Shown piece after piece: positions 1 through 10,198 of a DNA stretch of 64,000 nt. Positions within the stretch are counted from its first letter, which is position 1. The number at the start of each line of letters is the position of its first letter. A program made the translations under genes and the position numbers. Location of the stretch: the NCBI GenBank assembly GCA_036490335.1, contig DASXEB010000004.1:124001-188000 (forward strand). Direction: 5' to 3'. The DNA comes from Palsa-1392 sp036490335. GTDB lineage: Bacteria; Verrucomicrobiota; Verrucomicrobiia; Chthoniobacterales; UBA10450. A model generated the notes under the pieces. That model was not told the origin of the DNA and did not search any database. It worked only from the letters and a program-made list of their open reading frames with translations.

Positions 1-741
1 GATCAAAAATTCCTCGCGCACCCGGCCGGGATGGGGCGAGAAAAGGAGCACGCGATCGCCGAGACAGGCCGCCTCGCGCACGTTGTGGGTGACGAAGATG
101 ATCGTCTTGCGCCGGCTTTCCCAGATTTGTTGCAGGTCGCCGTACAACTGTTCGCGCGTGAGCGCATCGAGCGCCGCGAACGGCTCATCCATCAGGAGCA
201 TGCGCGGGTTGGGCGCGAGCGCGCGCGCGAGGGCGACGCGCTGCTTCATGCCGCCGGATAACTCGTAAATGTTCGCGCGCTCGAAGCGACTGAGGCCGAC
301 CAGACCGAGATAATAACGGGCAACCTCTCTGCGATCTTTATTCGTTAGGTTCGGTTTCATCTTGAGCCCGAAAAGCACGTTGCCGAGAACGTCGAGCCAG
401 GGAAAAAGCGCCGATTCCTGGAACATGACCAGCCGTTCGCGCCCGGGTTCCAGCACACGCAGGCCATCGGCGGTGACCGTCCCGCTGTCCGGTTTCTCGA
501 GACCGGCAATGATGTTGAGGAGAGTCGATTTGCCGCAGCCGCTCGCGCCAACAAGGCAGACAAACTCGCCTTCGCCGACCTGGAGGCTGACTTGATCGAG
601 CGCCTGAACGGTTCCCGTCCGCGTCTGAAAAGACTTTGAGACATTCTCGACATGGAGCTTGCTCGGCGGAAGAAATTGCAGTTCCTCGCGAACCGTCGTG
701 TTCGTGCTGGCCGGTATTTCGAATGTTTGTGTAATGTACAT
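1..741 (-). CDS. ABC transporter ATP-binding protein, nitrate/sulfonate/taurine type (3' end cut by window edge)
   Basis: This ATPase should energise import of a small anion such as a sulfonate, taurine or nitrate. Translating the minus strand from an ATG at 741 gives 247 residues. Walker A GASGCGKS is at about residues 65-72, the signature LSGGMKQ at about 161-167, and Walker B LLMDEPFAALD at about 182-192, followed by the switch histidine in VTHN. The N-terminus has about 28 residues before the usual start of SsuB/TauB/NrtD proteins. The frame is open to base 1, so only the extreme C-terminus is missing. It follows the binding-protein gene by 36 bp, and one 9-bp motif copy (763-771) lies in that gap. 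The permease gene is probably beyond the left edge. The substrate cannot be decided. Confidence 0.9.
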   Translation of the reverse strand, partial: MYITQTFEIPASTNTTVREELQFLPPSKLHVENVSKSFQTRTGTVQALDQVSLQVGEGEFVCLVGASGCGKSTLLNIIAGLEKPDSGTVTADGLRVLEPGRERLVMFQESALFPWLDVLGNVLFGLKMKPNLTNKDRREVARYYLGLVGLSRFERANIYELSGGMKQRVALARALAPNPRMLLMDEPFAALDALTREQLYGDLQQIWESRRKTIIFVTHNVREAACLGDRVLLFSPHPGRVREEFLI

Positions 742-777
742 GGAATAACTCGAGTTCTTTACTCGTTAGGCAATGCC

Positions 778-1743
778 TCAGAAGCTGACGACCAGCTTCG
801 AAGTGTCCGTCGATCCTTTGGAAAAGCCGGCGTCCTTTGCGTCCTGCACGGCTTTGCTGATCAGCGCCGGCGAGACTTCGGTCGTGAATTTTATTCGCTT
901 CCACGCCTGCGCGACCGCCTCGGGCGAAATCACGCCCTTCGTTTCCGCCCTCAACTCCTGCGCCAGCTCTTTTTGCGCGTCCGCCGGATGCGCCTGAATC
1001 CACTGGGTGAGTTCCACGTTTGCGGCCGCGATCTTCTTCGCGAGATCAGTATGCTCGCGCAAAAACTTCGCGCTCGAGACGAGCCACGTCGTCAAGACCT
1101 GTGTGTCTTCGAGAAAGATGCGACCGTGGCCCTTTTGCTCCAGCCGCGTCACCCAGGGCTCGACCGTCCAGACTGCATCGATCTGCTTTTGTTGAAACAG
1201 TCCGAGTTGGTCCGGATTCGTGACCGGCAGCACGTGCACGTCGCCGCCCGTTTGCGTGACTTTGAATCCTTGCGCTTTCAGCCATGCCCGGCAGGAAATG
1301 TCCTGCGTGTTGCCGAGCTGCGGCGTCGCGATCGTCTTTCCTCGAAAATCTGCCGGACTTTTGATCACTTCGTCCGGCCTAACGACTAAAGCAGCTCCTC
1401 CGTTCGCCGCTCCTGATATGACCCGGATTTCCTCGCCGTCAGACTTGGAATATGCGTTCAAGGCCGGGCCCTGGCCGACGTAGGTGACATCGAGCGAGCC
1501 GGCGAAAATTGCCTCCATCGCGGAAGGCCCGGCGTTGTAAGTGAACCATTGAATCTCGACGTTCGGTCCGAGACGCTGCTCGAACCATCCCTTGCCCTGT
1601 CGCGACAATCCGTGGGCGATCACGCCCTGGGCATGGGTCACGTTCGGGAAATGTCCGAAGCGAATAACAGTTTTCTCCGCCGCTTGACTTATACTCGTTA
1701 GGCAAGCGGTCAGTAAGATCGCGATGGTTCGATTCAGTTTCAT
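778..1743 (-). CDS. ABC transporter substrate-binding protein (SsuA/TauA/NrtA-like)
   Basis: A 321-residue periplasmic solute-binding protein. A typical signal peptide (positive MKLNR, hydrophobic core, cleavage after about residue 21) precedes a two-lobed NMT1/SsuA-like domain. Family-typical segments include FGHFPNVTHAQ near the N-terminus, DVTYVGQGPA, and GKTIATPQLGNTQD at the inter-lobe region. Such proteins bind aliphatic sulfonates, taurine or related anions; the ligand is not readable here. Its ATG overlaps the stop of the upstream Rrf2 regulator by 4 bp (1740-1743), which implies translational coupling, and the ATPase gene follows directly. The three genes appear to form one operon, so an Rrf2 protein likely controls this uptake system. 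Confidence 0.88.
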   Translation of the reverse strand: MKLNRTIAILLTACLTSISQAAEKTVIRFGHFPNVTHAQGVIAHGLSRQGKGWFEQRLGPNVEIQWFTYNAGPSAMEAIFAGSLDVTYVGQGPALNAYSKSDGEEIRVISGAANGGAALVVRPDEVIKSPADFRGKTIATPQLGNTQDISCRAWLKAQGFKVTQTGGDVHVLPVTNPDQLGLFQQKQIDAVWTVEPWVTRLEQKGHGRIFLEDTQVLTTWLVSSAKFLREHTDLAKKIAAANVELTQWIQAHPADAQKELAQELRAETKGVISPEAVAQAWKRIKFTTEVSPALISKAVQDAKDAGFSKGSTDTSKLVVSF

Positions 1744-2267
1744 GATTTTTGCCTTTCATGCGAAGTCGGAAGCGAAAGAATTTCTTCGAGCCCGAACGAG
1801 CGCCGGGCGAAGACCGGCGCGATCTTGTCCCGCCGCATCTTTCGCAAGGTGATCTCGACGATTTGTTCAAGCGTCGCGCGATCGAGAATGCGCGCGATCG
1901 CATTGCGCACGTCGAGCATGACCATGCGCAGCCCGCAATGCGCTTCATCCGGGCAGGTGCAGCGGCTGTAGGCGGTCCGGCTGACACAGGGGATTGGCGC
2001 GAGGGGTCCGTCGAGGAGGCGAATGACGGCGCCGAGTTTGATCCGCGCGGGCGGCTTGGCGAGCGAGTAGCCGCCCATCTTTCCGCGCCGGGTCTCGACG
2101 AAACCGCCGAGGCGGAGCTGGGTCAGGATTTGTTCGAGGAACTTGGTCGGCAGTTTTTCCTTCGCCGCCAGTTCGGTGACCTGGAGGATGGGCCGGCCGA
2201 GCTCGCGGGCGATGCCGAGATCGATCAGGGCGCGGAGCGCGTACTCACTTCGTTTCGAAAGATTCAT
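1740..2267 (-). CDS. Rrf2-family transcriptional regulator
   Basis: A 175-residue regulator. The N-terminal winged helix-turn-helix (about residues 2-70) contains the family-typical SEYALRALIDLG and the wing GKMGGYSLAKP. A cysteine cluster follows at about residues 94, 103, 105 and 111, at the position where IscR/NsrR-type members ligate an Fe-S cluster and where CysR-type members sense sulfur metabolites. It has four cysteines rather than three, so Fe-S binding is plausible but unproven. It is the first gene of a likely operon with the binding protein and ATPase. A 48-bp nested palindrome overlaps its predicted promoter, which suggests autoregulation. The charged C-terminal tail after about residue 150 shows no recognisable domain. 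Confidence 0.88.
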   Translation of the reverse strand: MNLSKRSEYALRALIDLGIARELGRPILQVTELAAKEKLPTKFLEQILTQLRLGGFVETRRGKMGGYSLAKPPARIKLGAVIRLLDGPLAPIPCVSRTAYSRCTCPDEAHCGLRMVMLDVRNAIARILDRATLEQIVEITLRKMRRDKIAPVFARRSFGLEEILSLPTSHERQKS

Positions 2268-2315
2268 TCTCTAGTGATATGGTAGACAAACGAAAGTCTA
2301 CTTGTCAACTAGAGA
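2268..2315 (-). promoter_or_regulatory. Promoter with nested palindromic operator upstream of the Rrf2 gene
   Basis: On the minus strand TTGACA (2303-2308) and TACCAT (2279-2284) are separated by 18 bp and read toward the Rrf2 start at 2267. Two inverted repeats share one centre (2291.5): outer TCTCTAGT (2268-2275) with ACTAGAGA (2308-2315), and inner GTAGAC (2282-2287) with GTCTAC (2296-2301). The inner arms lie between and over the -35 and -10 hexamers, as expected for a repressor site. Inference: the Rrf2 protein's own operator. No T-tract follows on the minus strand, so a terminator for the upstream gene is less likely. Confidence 0.6.
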
Positions 2316-2334
2316 TAACAACAAAATCTTTCGC

Positions 2335-2667
2335 TTATTCCCGGCGCTGTTTTTCGACCAGGGTTTTCAACTGCCGTTCCATCGACTTGAAGGCGTCGTT
2401 GATCACCTTGCTCAGCGGCTCGTGCATTTCGTGCTCGGCCTGTTTTTCCTCCGCGACCAATTCGTGTCCCGGCGGCACAGTCAGATCGATCCGGACCCGA
2501 AACGGATTGCCGGAATGCTGCGCATGATTCGGATGTTCGACGACGACGTCGCAGCGGCTGATGTGATCGCAAAAGCGATCGAGCCGCGCCGCCTTCGTGC
2601 GAATAAAATCCTCGAGCTGATCCGTTTTTTCGACGCCACGATACGAGATTTCAACGGGCAATTGCAT
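2335..2667 (-). CDS. HPF/RaiA-family ribosome hibernation factor
   Basis: A 110-residue protein starting at the ATG of MQLPVEISYRG. An upstream TTG at 2682 would add five residues, but the ATG has a purine-rich GAGAG about 7-11 nt upstream. The length and pattern (beta strand MQLPVEISYRG, helix with LEDFIRTKAARLDRF, strand CDVVVEH, then FRVRIDLTVPPGHEL and a long final helix) match the short sigma-54 modulation/HPF fold. These proteins bind the 30S decoding region and inactivate ribosomes in stationary phase. The protein lacks the C-terminal dimerisation domain of long HPF. It begins 16 bp after the broken host-attachment gene, so the two may have been co-transcribed. Confidence 0.82.
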   Translation of the reverse strand: MQLPVEISYRGVEKTDQLEDFIRTKAARLDRFCDHISRCDVVVEHPNHAQHSGNPFRVRIDLTVPPGHELVAEEKQAEHEMHEPLSKVINDAFKSMERQLKTLVEKQRRE

Positions 2668-2683
2668 CCCGGACTCTCGCAAA

Positions 2684-3144
2684 TCAGAGCGGCTGGAGCG
2701 AGCGGAAATGCGTCGACAATTTTGCCGGCTCGATTTTCACGAGGTCCGATTTCACGTGCTCGACGATGCGATTGCGGACCGGTTCGGGCAGCCAATCGGC
2801 AACCGTGGAGTGAATCGACGCGGGCGCGGCAAACGACCAGCCCTCGATGCGTTCGCGCTTCACGATCTCGGCGATGTGCTCGGCCAGTTGCCGGCAAATG
2901 CGGCGGTCGTTTTCGGTCTCGAGCGCGCTGTGCTCGGCGATCGAACTGGCGTGGCGCCCGTCCCGTCGCTGACGGCGAAACGTCCTGCCTGGTCGGTCAG
3001 CTTGTCGTCGTAGCGGCCGTGCGCGCCCGTGATTTCGAACGCCTGCACGAGCTGCAAACTCGCGCCGCGATTCGGTGTGTCGTCCACTTTGTAGGCTTTC
3101 AAGCTGCCGCGATCGGCGACGATGATGAGTGATGTCGGTGTCAT
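2684..3144 (-). pseudogene. Host-attachment-protein family gene, frameshifted
   Basis: The first reading frame starts at 3144 (MTPTSLIIVADRGSLKAYKV) and runs through DQAGRFAVSDGTGAT. It then becomes nonsense and stops at 2860. A second frame, shifted by one base, takes over near 2950-2965 and reads SSIAEHSALETENDRR to a TGA at 2684-2686. Joined, the halves make about 153 residues of the 'protein required for attachment to host cells' family, a small protein of poorly known function. The span of 461 bp is one short of a multiple of three, consistent with a one-base deletion. It could be a true pseudogene or a sequencing error at the GC-rich junction. Family assignment is moderate. Confidence 0.68.
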
Positions 3145-3204
3145 AATCTTCGCATTAAATTCGCACGCGCGGCGCGTTCTGCGCTCACGTTTTCGGCGGC
3201 GGCG

Positions 3205-5460
<2,256 letters not shown>

Positions 5461-5571
5461 AAAGGCGGAGGTGTTTATCCCATTCGCATGTCCCTCGCGC
5501 AACGAGCGGCTCGCCGCGCAAAAAATCGCAGCCGCGCATTATGGAATTTGTGTCGGCTCGCCAAAACCGAT

Positions 5572-5619
5572 TCGTTAGGCGAGGAGGAATTTGTCAGGCG
5601 GAAATCTTTTGCCTAACGA
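5572..5619. repeat. Inverted pair of the 9-bp motif downstream of the NtrC-type gene
   Basis: TCGTTAGGC (5572-5580) and GCCTAACGA (5611-5619) face each other across 30 bp, directly after the stop of the minus-strand response regulator at 5634. The arms could form a 9-bp stem with a long loop. Paired uptake sequences in Neisseria often act as terminators in this position. Here the loop is long and no T-tract follows, so terminator function is weak inference. Confidence 0.6.
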
Positions 5620-5633
5620 GTCGCAAACCGAAA

Positions 5634-7004
5634 TTATTTCTTCGGTTTCACGCCGACTTTGCGATACATCGCCGCCGTGGTGATGCCGAGAACGCGCGCC
5701 GCCTTGGCTGGCGCGCCTTTGAATTTATGCATCGTCGCTTCGATGTATTTGCGTTCCTGGTCGCGCAGGAAATCGCCGAGCGATTTGCCGACCGCGGGCA
5801 TCGACTTGCTCTTTTTCACCATCCCGTCGTTCGCGTAATCGACAATTTGCGGCGGCAGATCGCGCGGCAGGATTTCGTCGTCGTCGCACAGCGCGCAGGC
5901 CCGCTCGATCGCGTTCTCGAGCTCGCGCACGTTGCCGGGATAATTGTATTCGCCGAGCAACTCGAGCGCTTCGGGATCGATTCGCTTCGGCTCGCCGCCG
6001 GTCGCCGCCGCCTGCTTTTGCAAAAAATGATTCACGAGCAGCGGCACGTCTTCGAGCCGATCGCGCAACGGCGGGATCTCGACCGGAATGACCGCGAGCC
6101 GGTAGTAAAGATCCTCGCGAAAAGTTCCGTCCTGAATTTTTTGTTTGAGCGGTTCGTTGCTCGCGCCGACCACACGCACATTCACGGCCACACTTTTGTT
6201 TTCGCCTACCCGCCGCACTTCACGCTCCTGTAGAACGCGCAGCAATTTCGTCTGCAGCGAAGTCGCCATCGAGTTCACCTCGTCGAGAAAAATCGTTCCC
6301 AGATTCGCCTCCTCGAAAAGTCCGCGCTTGTCCGCGACCGCGCCGGTGAAGGCGCCTTTTTTGTGCCCGAACAATTCCGACTCGAGCAAATTTTCCGGCA
6401 GCGCGCTGCAATTGATCGCGACGAACGGATGATGCTGCCGGTTGCTGTTGAAATGCAGTCCGCGCGCGACCAGTTCCTTGCCCGTCCCGCTTTCGCCGTG
6501 GATCAAAACCGTGCTGTCGGTATCGGCGACTTTGTTTATCAAATTGTAAACCTGCTGCATCTTCTGACTCGCGCCGATGATGTTTTCGAAGCGGTATTTG
6601 TTCTTGAGCTCCTTCCGCAGATAGGTGTTCTCGCGAACCGTCGATTGATAATCGAGCGCGCGCTGGATCGTCATTTGCAGCTCGTCGATCTTGAACGGCT
6701 TCGGCACGTAACCGTGCGCGCCCATCTTCATCGCCTCGATCGCGGTGTCGACCGACGCGTAGGCCGTGATCAAAATCACCAGCGTCTGCCGGTGATGTTC
6801 GCGCACGTGCCGCAAAACATCGAAGCCGCTCATCGTCTCCATCTTCACGTCCGTGATGACGATTTGCGGTGAGATCTCGTCGAGCTTCGCGACCGCTTTT
6901 GCGGCGGAATTAAAGGGGAAAACCTGATGCCCTTTTTCGCGACACAGAGTCACGATCACCTCCACCATCGCCGGCTCGTCGTCTATGATGATGATTTTGG
7001 CCAT
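5634..7004 (-). CDS. Sigma-54-dependent response regulator (NtrC/AtoC/PilR type)
   Basis: 456 residues in three domains. The receiver (1-120) has DDE at 8-10, phospho-acceptor D52 in VITDVKM and PKPF at 101-104. The AAA+ central domain (about 138-365) has Walker A GESGTGKE at 170-177 and the GAFTGA sigma-54 contact loop at 217-222, so it should activate RNA polymerase-sigma54. A Fis-type HTH ends the protein (PAKAARVLGITTAAMYRKV). No sensor kinase gene lies beside it, so its signal is unknown. A sigma-54-like promoter lies at 50538-50553 in this window, but linking the two is speculation. It resembles PilR/AtoC more than the PEP-CTERM regulator PrsR. Confidence 0.93.
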   Translation of the reverse strand: MAKIIIIDDEPAMVEVIVTLCREKGHQVFPFNSAAKAVAKLDEISPQIVITDVKMETMSGFDVLRHVREHHRQTLVILITAYASVDTAIEAMKMGAHGYVPKPFKIDELQMTIQRALDYQSTVRENTYLRKELKNKYRFENIIGASQKMQQVYNLINKVADTDSTVLIHGESGTGKELVARGLHFNSNRQHHPFVAINCSALPENLLESELFGHKKGAFTGAVADKRGLFEEANLGTIFLDEVNSMATSLQTKLLRVLQEREVRRVGENKSVAVNVRVVGASNEPLKQKIQDGTFREDLYYRLAVIPVEIPPLRDRLEDVPLLVNHFLQKQAAATGGEPKRIDPEALELLGEYNYPGNVRELENAIERACALCDDDEILPRDLPPQIVDYANDGMVKKSKSMPAVGKSLGDFLRDQERKYIEATMHKFKGAPAKAARVLGITTAAMYRKVGVKPKK

Positions 7005-7067
7005 GGATTAAGGCGGACAGTATTTCATGTCTAAGAAACGAAAAAGCAAGTGCGCTTGCGCGTGTCG

Positions 7068-7733
7068 TTAGGCGCGCGGCACCTCCGCTTTCACGACCTT
7101 GCGCGCCTCGGCCACGAGCAGGTTGCACGCTTCCTGGCAAAGCAGTGGCAGCACTTTTTCGCCGCGCCCGGTCTGATCGATCGGCGCGATAAACTTGTCG
7201 AGCGGCAATTGCAGCGAAGGCCGCGCCTGCGTCTCGTCCCGCGCCCACAAAATCGTCCGCAGACATCCCGGCGCGCCGCCGCGCGAACGGCAAAAACGTC
7301 CAACCAAAGTACCGACTTCGTCGTCCGAAATCGTGGCCGCGACGCGATACATTCCGGTCTGGCGATTGAGTGTCGCGCGCAGCGGAGTGGTCGTTAGGCA
7401 ATTTTCTTCCCAGGCGCACAAAACCGCCAGCCGGCCAGGATAAAAAAATTCAAGCGCAACCCCGAGCGCGCGCAAATCCGGCAACTCGAGCCGCCAGCCG
7501 CGACGCAGATTCGGCGCCGTTTTCAGCGGGCGAAAATTATCCCCGTCGTCAAATTTCGCGATCGAGACAGCATCGTTAGGCGCGCGAAAAATCTCCAGCG
7601 CCCCTTCCGTTTTTTCATCGTCGCGATGCGACAAAACGAACCCGCCGTTTTGCCTAACGATCGCGATTTCCCCGATTCCGCGCGCGCCCGCCGCGAGCCA
7701 TTCGCCGAGCACCCGCTCAATGCGCGGGAGCAT
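7068..7733 (-). CDS. DR2241-type 4Fe-4S domain protein associated with CbiX
   Basis: 221 residues. Deinococcus DR2241 fuses a CbiX chelatase to a C-terminal stabilising domain and a 4Fe-4S domain. This protein looks like that C-terminal part as a separate chain. Four cysteines (about C106 and C112 in CAWEENC, C148 and C157 in FCRSRGGAPGC) could ligate a cluster. The CbiX part is encoded two genes upstream, with a GAF gene between them. The start at 7733 overlaps the GAF stop by 17 bp, pointing to one operon. The family assignment is from memory of the architecture, so it is moderate. A role in tetrapyrrole metal insertion or siroheme synthesis is inferred from the neighbour. Confidence 0.6.
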   Translation of the reverse strand: MLPRIERVLGEWLAAGARGIGEIAIVRQNGGFVLSHRDDEKTEGALEIFRAPNDAVSIAKFDDGDNFRPLKTAPNLRRGWRLELPDLRALGVALEFFYPGRLAVLCAWEENCLTTTPLRATLNRQTGMYRVAATISDDEVGTLVGRFCRSRGGAPGCLRTILWARDETQARPSLQLPLDKFIAPIDQTGRGEKVLPLLCQEACNLLVAEARKVVKAEVPRA

Positions 7734-8211
7734 TCCTGCGCTTTTTCGCCGTGCAAAGTTTGCCCGCCATCAAGGCCGCGACATGCTCGAGAAAATCGCG
7801 ATCGTCGTCGCCGAACGCATCGAGCTTGTCGCTCTCGACATCGATCACGCCGAGCACGCGCCCGTTCATCTCGCTCACGATCGGCACGATGATTTCCGAC
7901 TGCGTGCTCCAGAACGCCGGCAGCCAGCGCGCGTCCTTGCGCACGTCGCCGACGATCAGCGTCTCGCGCGCTTCCGCGGCCGCGCCGCACAGGCCCTGCG
8001 TGATCGGGAACCGCTTGTAAGTCGGCGGCTGATCGCCCGTGCCCACCGCGATGATGAAATCGCCGCGCTCGATTTTGTAAATCCCAACCCAGCGATAATT
8101 GCGTTCCGCTCGCACCATCTCCGCTGTCTTTTTCAGTGTTGCCGGATTTTTCGGCGCAGCCAAAAGATAGGCCGCCAAATCCTGGAGCAAATTTGCGGAG
8201 TCGGTTTTCAA
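7717..8211 (-). CDS. GAF-domain protein, free-methionine-sulfoxide-reductase-like
   Basis: 164 residues forming one GAF domain, with family-typical WVGIYKIERGDFI, GLCGAAAEARETLIVGDV, SEIIVPI and GVIDVESD. It resembles the free-Met-(R)-sulfoxide reductase group, but of the three redox cysteines only the one in GLCG is evident. Catalysis is therefore doubtful and a sensor role is equally possible. The best start in frame is a TTG at 8211; no ATG or GTG lies upstream before the cbiX stop. The gene lies 17 bp after cbiX and overlaps the Fe-S gene by 17 bp, so it is embedded in that operon. Confidence 0.8.
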   Translation of the reverse strand: MKTDSANLLQDLAAYLLAAPKNPATLKKTAEMVRAERNYRWVGIYKIERGDFIIAVGTGDQPPTYKRFPITQGLCGAAAEARETLIVGDVRKDARWLPAFWSTQSEIIVPIVSEMNGRVLGVIDVESDKLDAFGDDDRDFLEHVAALMAGKLCTAKKRRNAPAH

Positions 8212-8228
8212 AGCAGGGCAGGAAACAT

Positions 8229-9047
8229 TTACGCAATCGCGCCAAGATCAAGCTCCACCGCGTCGAAAGCCGAAACCTGCGCAAGGATGATGTCGGCAAA
8301 TTGCGGCGCGGCCCCGATCGCGTTTGCATAATAAAGATCGCGGCCGCGGAGGCGATGAGGATTTTGCCTAACGAGTGCCGATCCGCTCGCGTCCGGCGCG
8401 ATTCCGAGCAAGGCCGGAATGTCTTCGTAGCTGTGCAGGCCGTCGGAAATGAAAAACGGGACCACAACTACATTCGGTGTGTTCGTTAGGCGCGGCCAGT
8501 CGGCGACGAGCGGCGCCTCTTCCATGTAAACATTCCGCACCGCCGCGTAACGGCCGAGCGCCGCGATTTTTTTCACCTCGCGTTTCGCCGCGACCGCACT
8601 TTGATCGTTCAACTCCGTCCCGTGCGCGACGATCAAGAGCGTTGTTTCCGCTTCGTTCGCGGCCGGCGCGATCTCGCCAGCGCGCGCGAGGAGCAGGTCC
8701 GTGACTGCGGGATGATTCCCAACCGGTTCGCAATATTTCCAGGCCTGTTCGTTAGGCCGAATCGTTAGGCGACCTTGCAATTCGAGCTCGCGCGGAATCA
8801 CCGTCTGCGTGAAATAACCTTCGCTGATGAAATTCGGCACGACGTAAACTTCGCGAATCTCGTCGCCGGGAAAAAGAAACCGCGCGTCACGCAAACTCGG
8901 TTCCTCTTTCCAAAAAGCGCAGGCGACCTCGCGAAAAATCCCGCGCGCCCGAATCGGCGCCGCGTGCGCCAGCGTCGGCGCGCTCGAATCCGGATTCACG
9001 GTCGAGCCGTGACCGACGAGAAGCAGCGCGCGATCGGATTGCATCAC
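8229..9047 (-). CDS. CbiX-family sirohydrochlorin chelatase
   Basis: 272 residues, built as two CbiX-like halves. The first carries LLLVGHGSTVN (His about 13) and the second LLIVAHGTELN (His about 142). Both histidines sit where CbiX/SirB enzymes hold the metal-inserting His. These enzymes put Co2+ or Fe2+ into sirohydrochlorin for cobalamin or siroheme. Two adjacent starts are possible, GTG at 9047 or ATG at 9044. It is the first gene of a cbiX - GAF - Fe-S cluster. No other cobalamin or siroheme genes are in the window, so the metal cannot be assigned. Confidence 0.85.
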   Translation of the reverse strand: MMQSDRALLLVGHGSTVNPDSSAPTLAHAAPIRARGIFREVACAFWKEEPSLRDARFLFPGDEIREVYVVPNFISEGYFTQTVIPRELELQGRLTIRPNEQAWKYCEPVGNHPAVTDLLLARAGEIAPAANEAETTLLIVAHGTELNDQSAVAAKREVKKIAALGRYAAVRNVYMEEAPLVADWPRLTNTPNVVVVPFFISDGLHSYEDIPALLGIAPDASGSALVRQNPHRLRGRDLYYANAIGAAPQFADIILAQVSAFDAVELDLGAIA

Positions 9048-9126
9048 TTCAAGCTACGGCGGCGCGTCGCGCCGGAAAGCGTTTTGACTCACTTCGCCGG
9101 TGGCCCGATTATGAAAAAGTTTCGCG

Positions 9127-10173
9127 ATGAAGTTTCGAACCTACAAGAATACCGACCTGACGGTGAGCGAAGTCGGCTTCGGGCTTTGGACGATCTCGAC
9201 CGGTTGGTGGGGAAATTTCACCGAAGGCGAAGCGATCGCGCTCATGCACAAGGCGCTCGATCTCGGCATCACGCTCTTCGACGCGGCTGACACTTACGGG
9301 AACGGTCTGAGCGAGGAGTTGATCGCGAAAGCGTTTTCGAAACAGCGCGACGAAATCGTGATCGCGACCAAGATCGGCTACGATTTCGTGACGCACGGCG
9401 AGAGTCGCGGCCGCGGCCAGCGCGAAATTCCGCAGGATTTTTCGCCGGAAGCGCTCGTCAGGGCGACGGACGCGGCCTTGCGACGGTTGAAAACCGACCG
9501 CATCGACCTTTTGCAACTGCACAACATTCGCATGGAGCAGGTCGACGACGACGCAGTCTGGCAGACGCTCTCGCAACTGCGGGCGCAGGGAAAAATTCGC
9601 CATTTCGGCATCGCGCTCGGGCCCGCGATCGGCTGGCTTTACGAAGGTGCGAACGCGATTCGCGAGCGCGAGCTCACGAGTGTGCAGCACATTTACAATC
9701 TGCTCGAGCGACATCCTGGCGCCGCGCTGCACGAGGCCGCCGCCGACGCGGGAAAGGACACGATGTTTTTGATTCGTGTGCCGCATTCGTCGGGCCTGCT
9801 CGAAGGGCGTTACAATTCGGAGACGGTTTTTCCGCCTAACGACCATCGCAATCATCGTCCGCGCAGTTGGCTGCTCAACGGCGTGAAAAAAATCGAGCAA
9901 CTCCGTTTTCTCGAAAGTCCGGAGCGTTCGTTAGGGCAGGCTGCGCTGCAATGGCTGCTCGCGGACGAGCGCGTGGCTTCGACGCTGCCGAATATTTACA
10001 ACGAAGAGCAACTGATCGAGTTCGCGCGCGCACCAGAGACTCCGCGCCTAACGAATGACGAAATGGAGCGCAGCGCCGCCTTGTATGCGGAAAATTTCGG
10101 TTTCGAGCCGGAAGAGCCGAAGTTCAAGGGAACGATGGAACCGGTGGAACGTCCGACACCAGCCGCAGCCTGA
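9127..10173 (+). CDS. Aldo/keto reductase
   Basis: 348 residues, a cytosolic NADPH-dependent oxidoreductase. The AKR tetrad is visible: Asp52 and Tyr57 in FDAADTYGNG, Lys82 in IATKIGY, and His in LLQLHNIR (about 139). The C-terminal region has the usual LAQAALQWLLADERV-like cofactor segment, here LGQAALQWLLADERV. The substrate is unknown. It is a single gene between the divergent cbiX cluster and the convergent mrdA. A 9-bp motif copy (10186-10194) sits in the 25-bp gap to mrdA, and two more exact copies fall inside the gene. Confidence 0.92.
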   Translation: MKFRTYKNTDLTVSEVGFGLWTISTGWWGNFTEGEAIALMHKALDLGITLFDAADTYGNGLSEELIAKAFSKQRDEIVIATKIGYDFVTHGESRGRGQREIPQDFSPEALVRATDAALRRLKTDRIDLLQLHNIRMEQVDDDAVWQTLSQLRAQGKIRHFGIALGPAIGWLYEGANAIRERELTSVQHIYNLLERHPGAALHEAAADAGKDTMFLIRVPHSSGLLEGRYNSETVFPPNDHRNHRPRSWLLNGVKKIEQLRFLESPERSLGQAALQWLLADERVASTLPNIYNEEQLIEFARAPETPRLTNDEMERSAALYAENFGFEPEEPKFKGTMEPVERPTPAAA

Positions 10174-10198
10174 CGAAACTCGCGCTCGTTAGGCGAGA

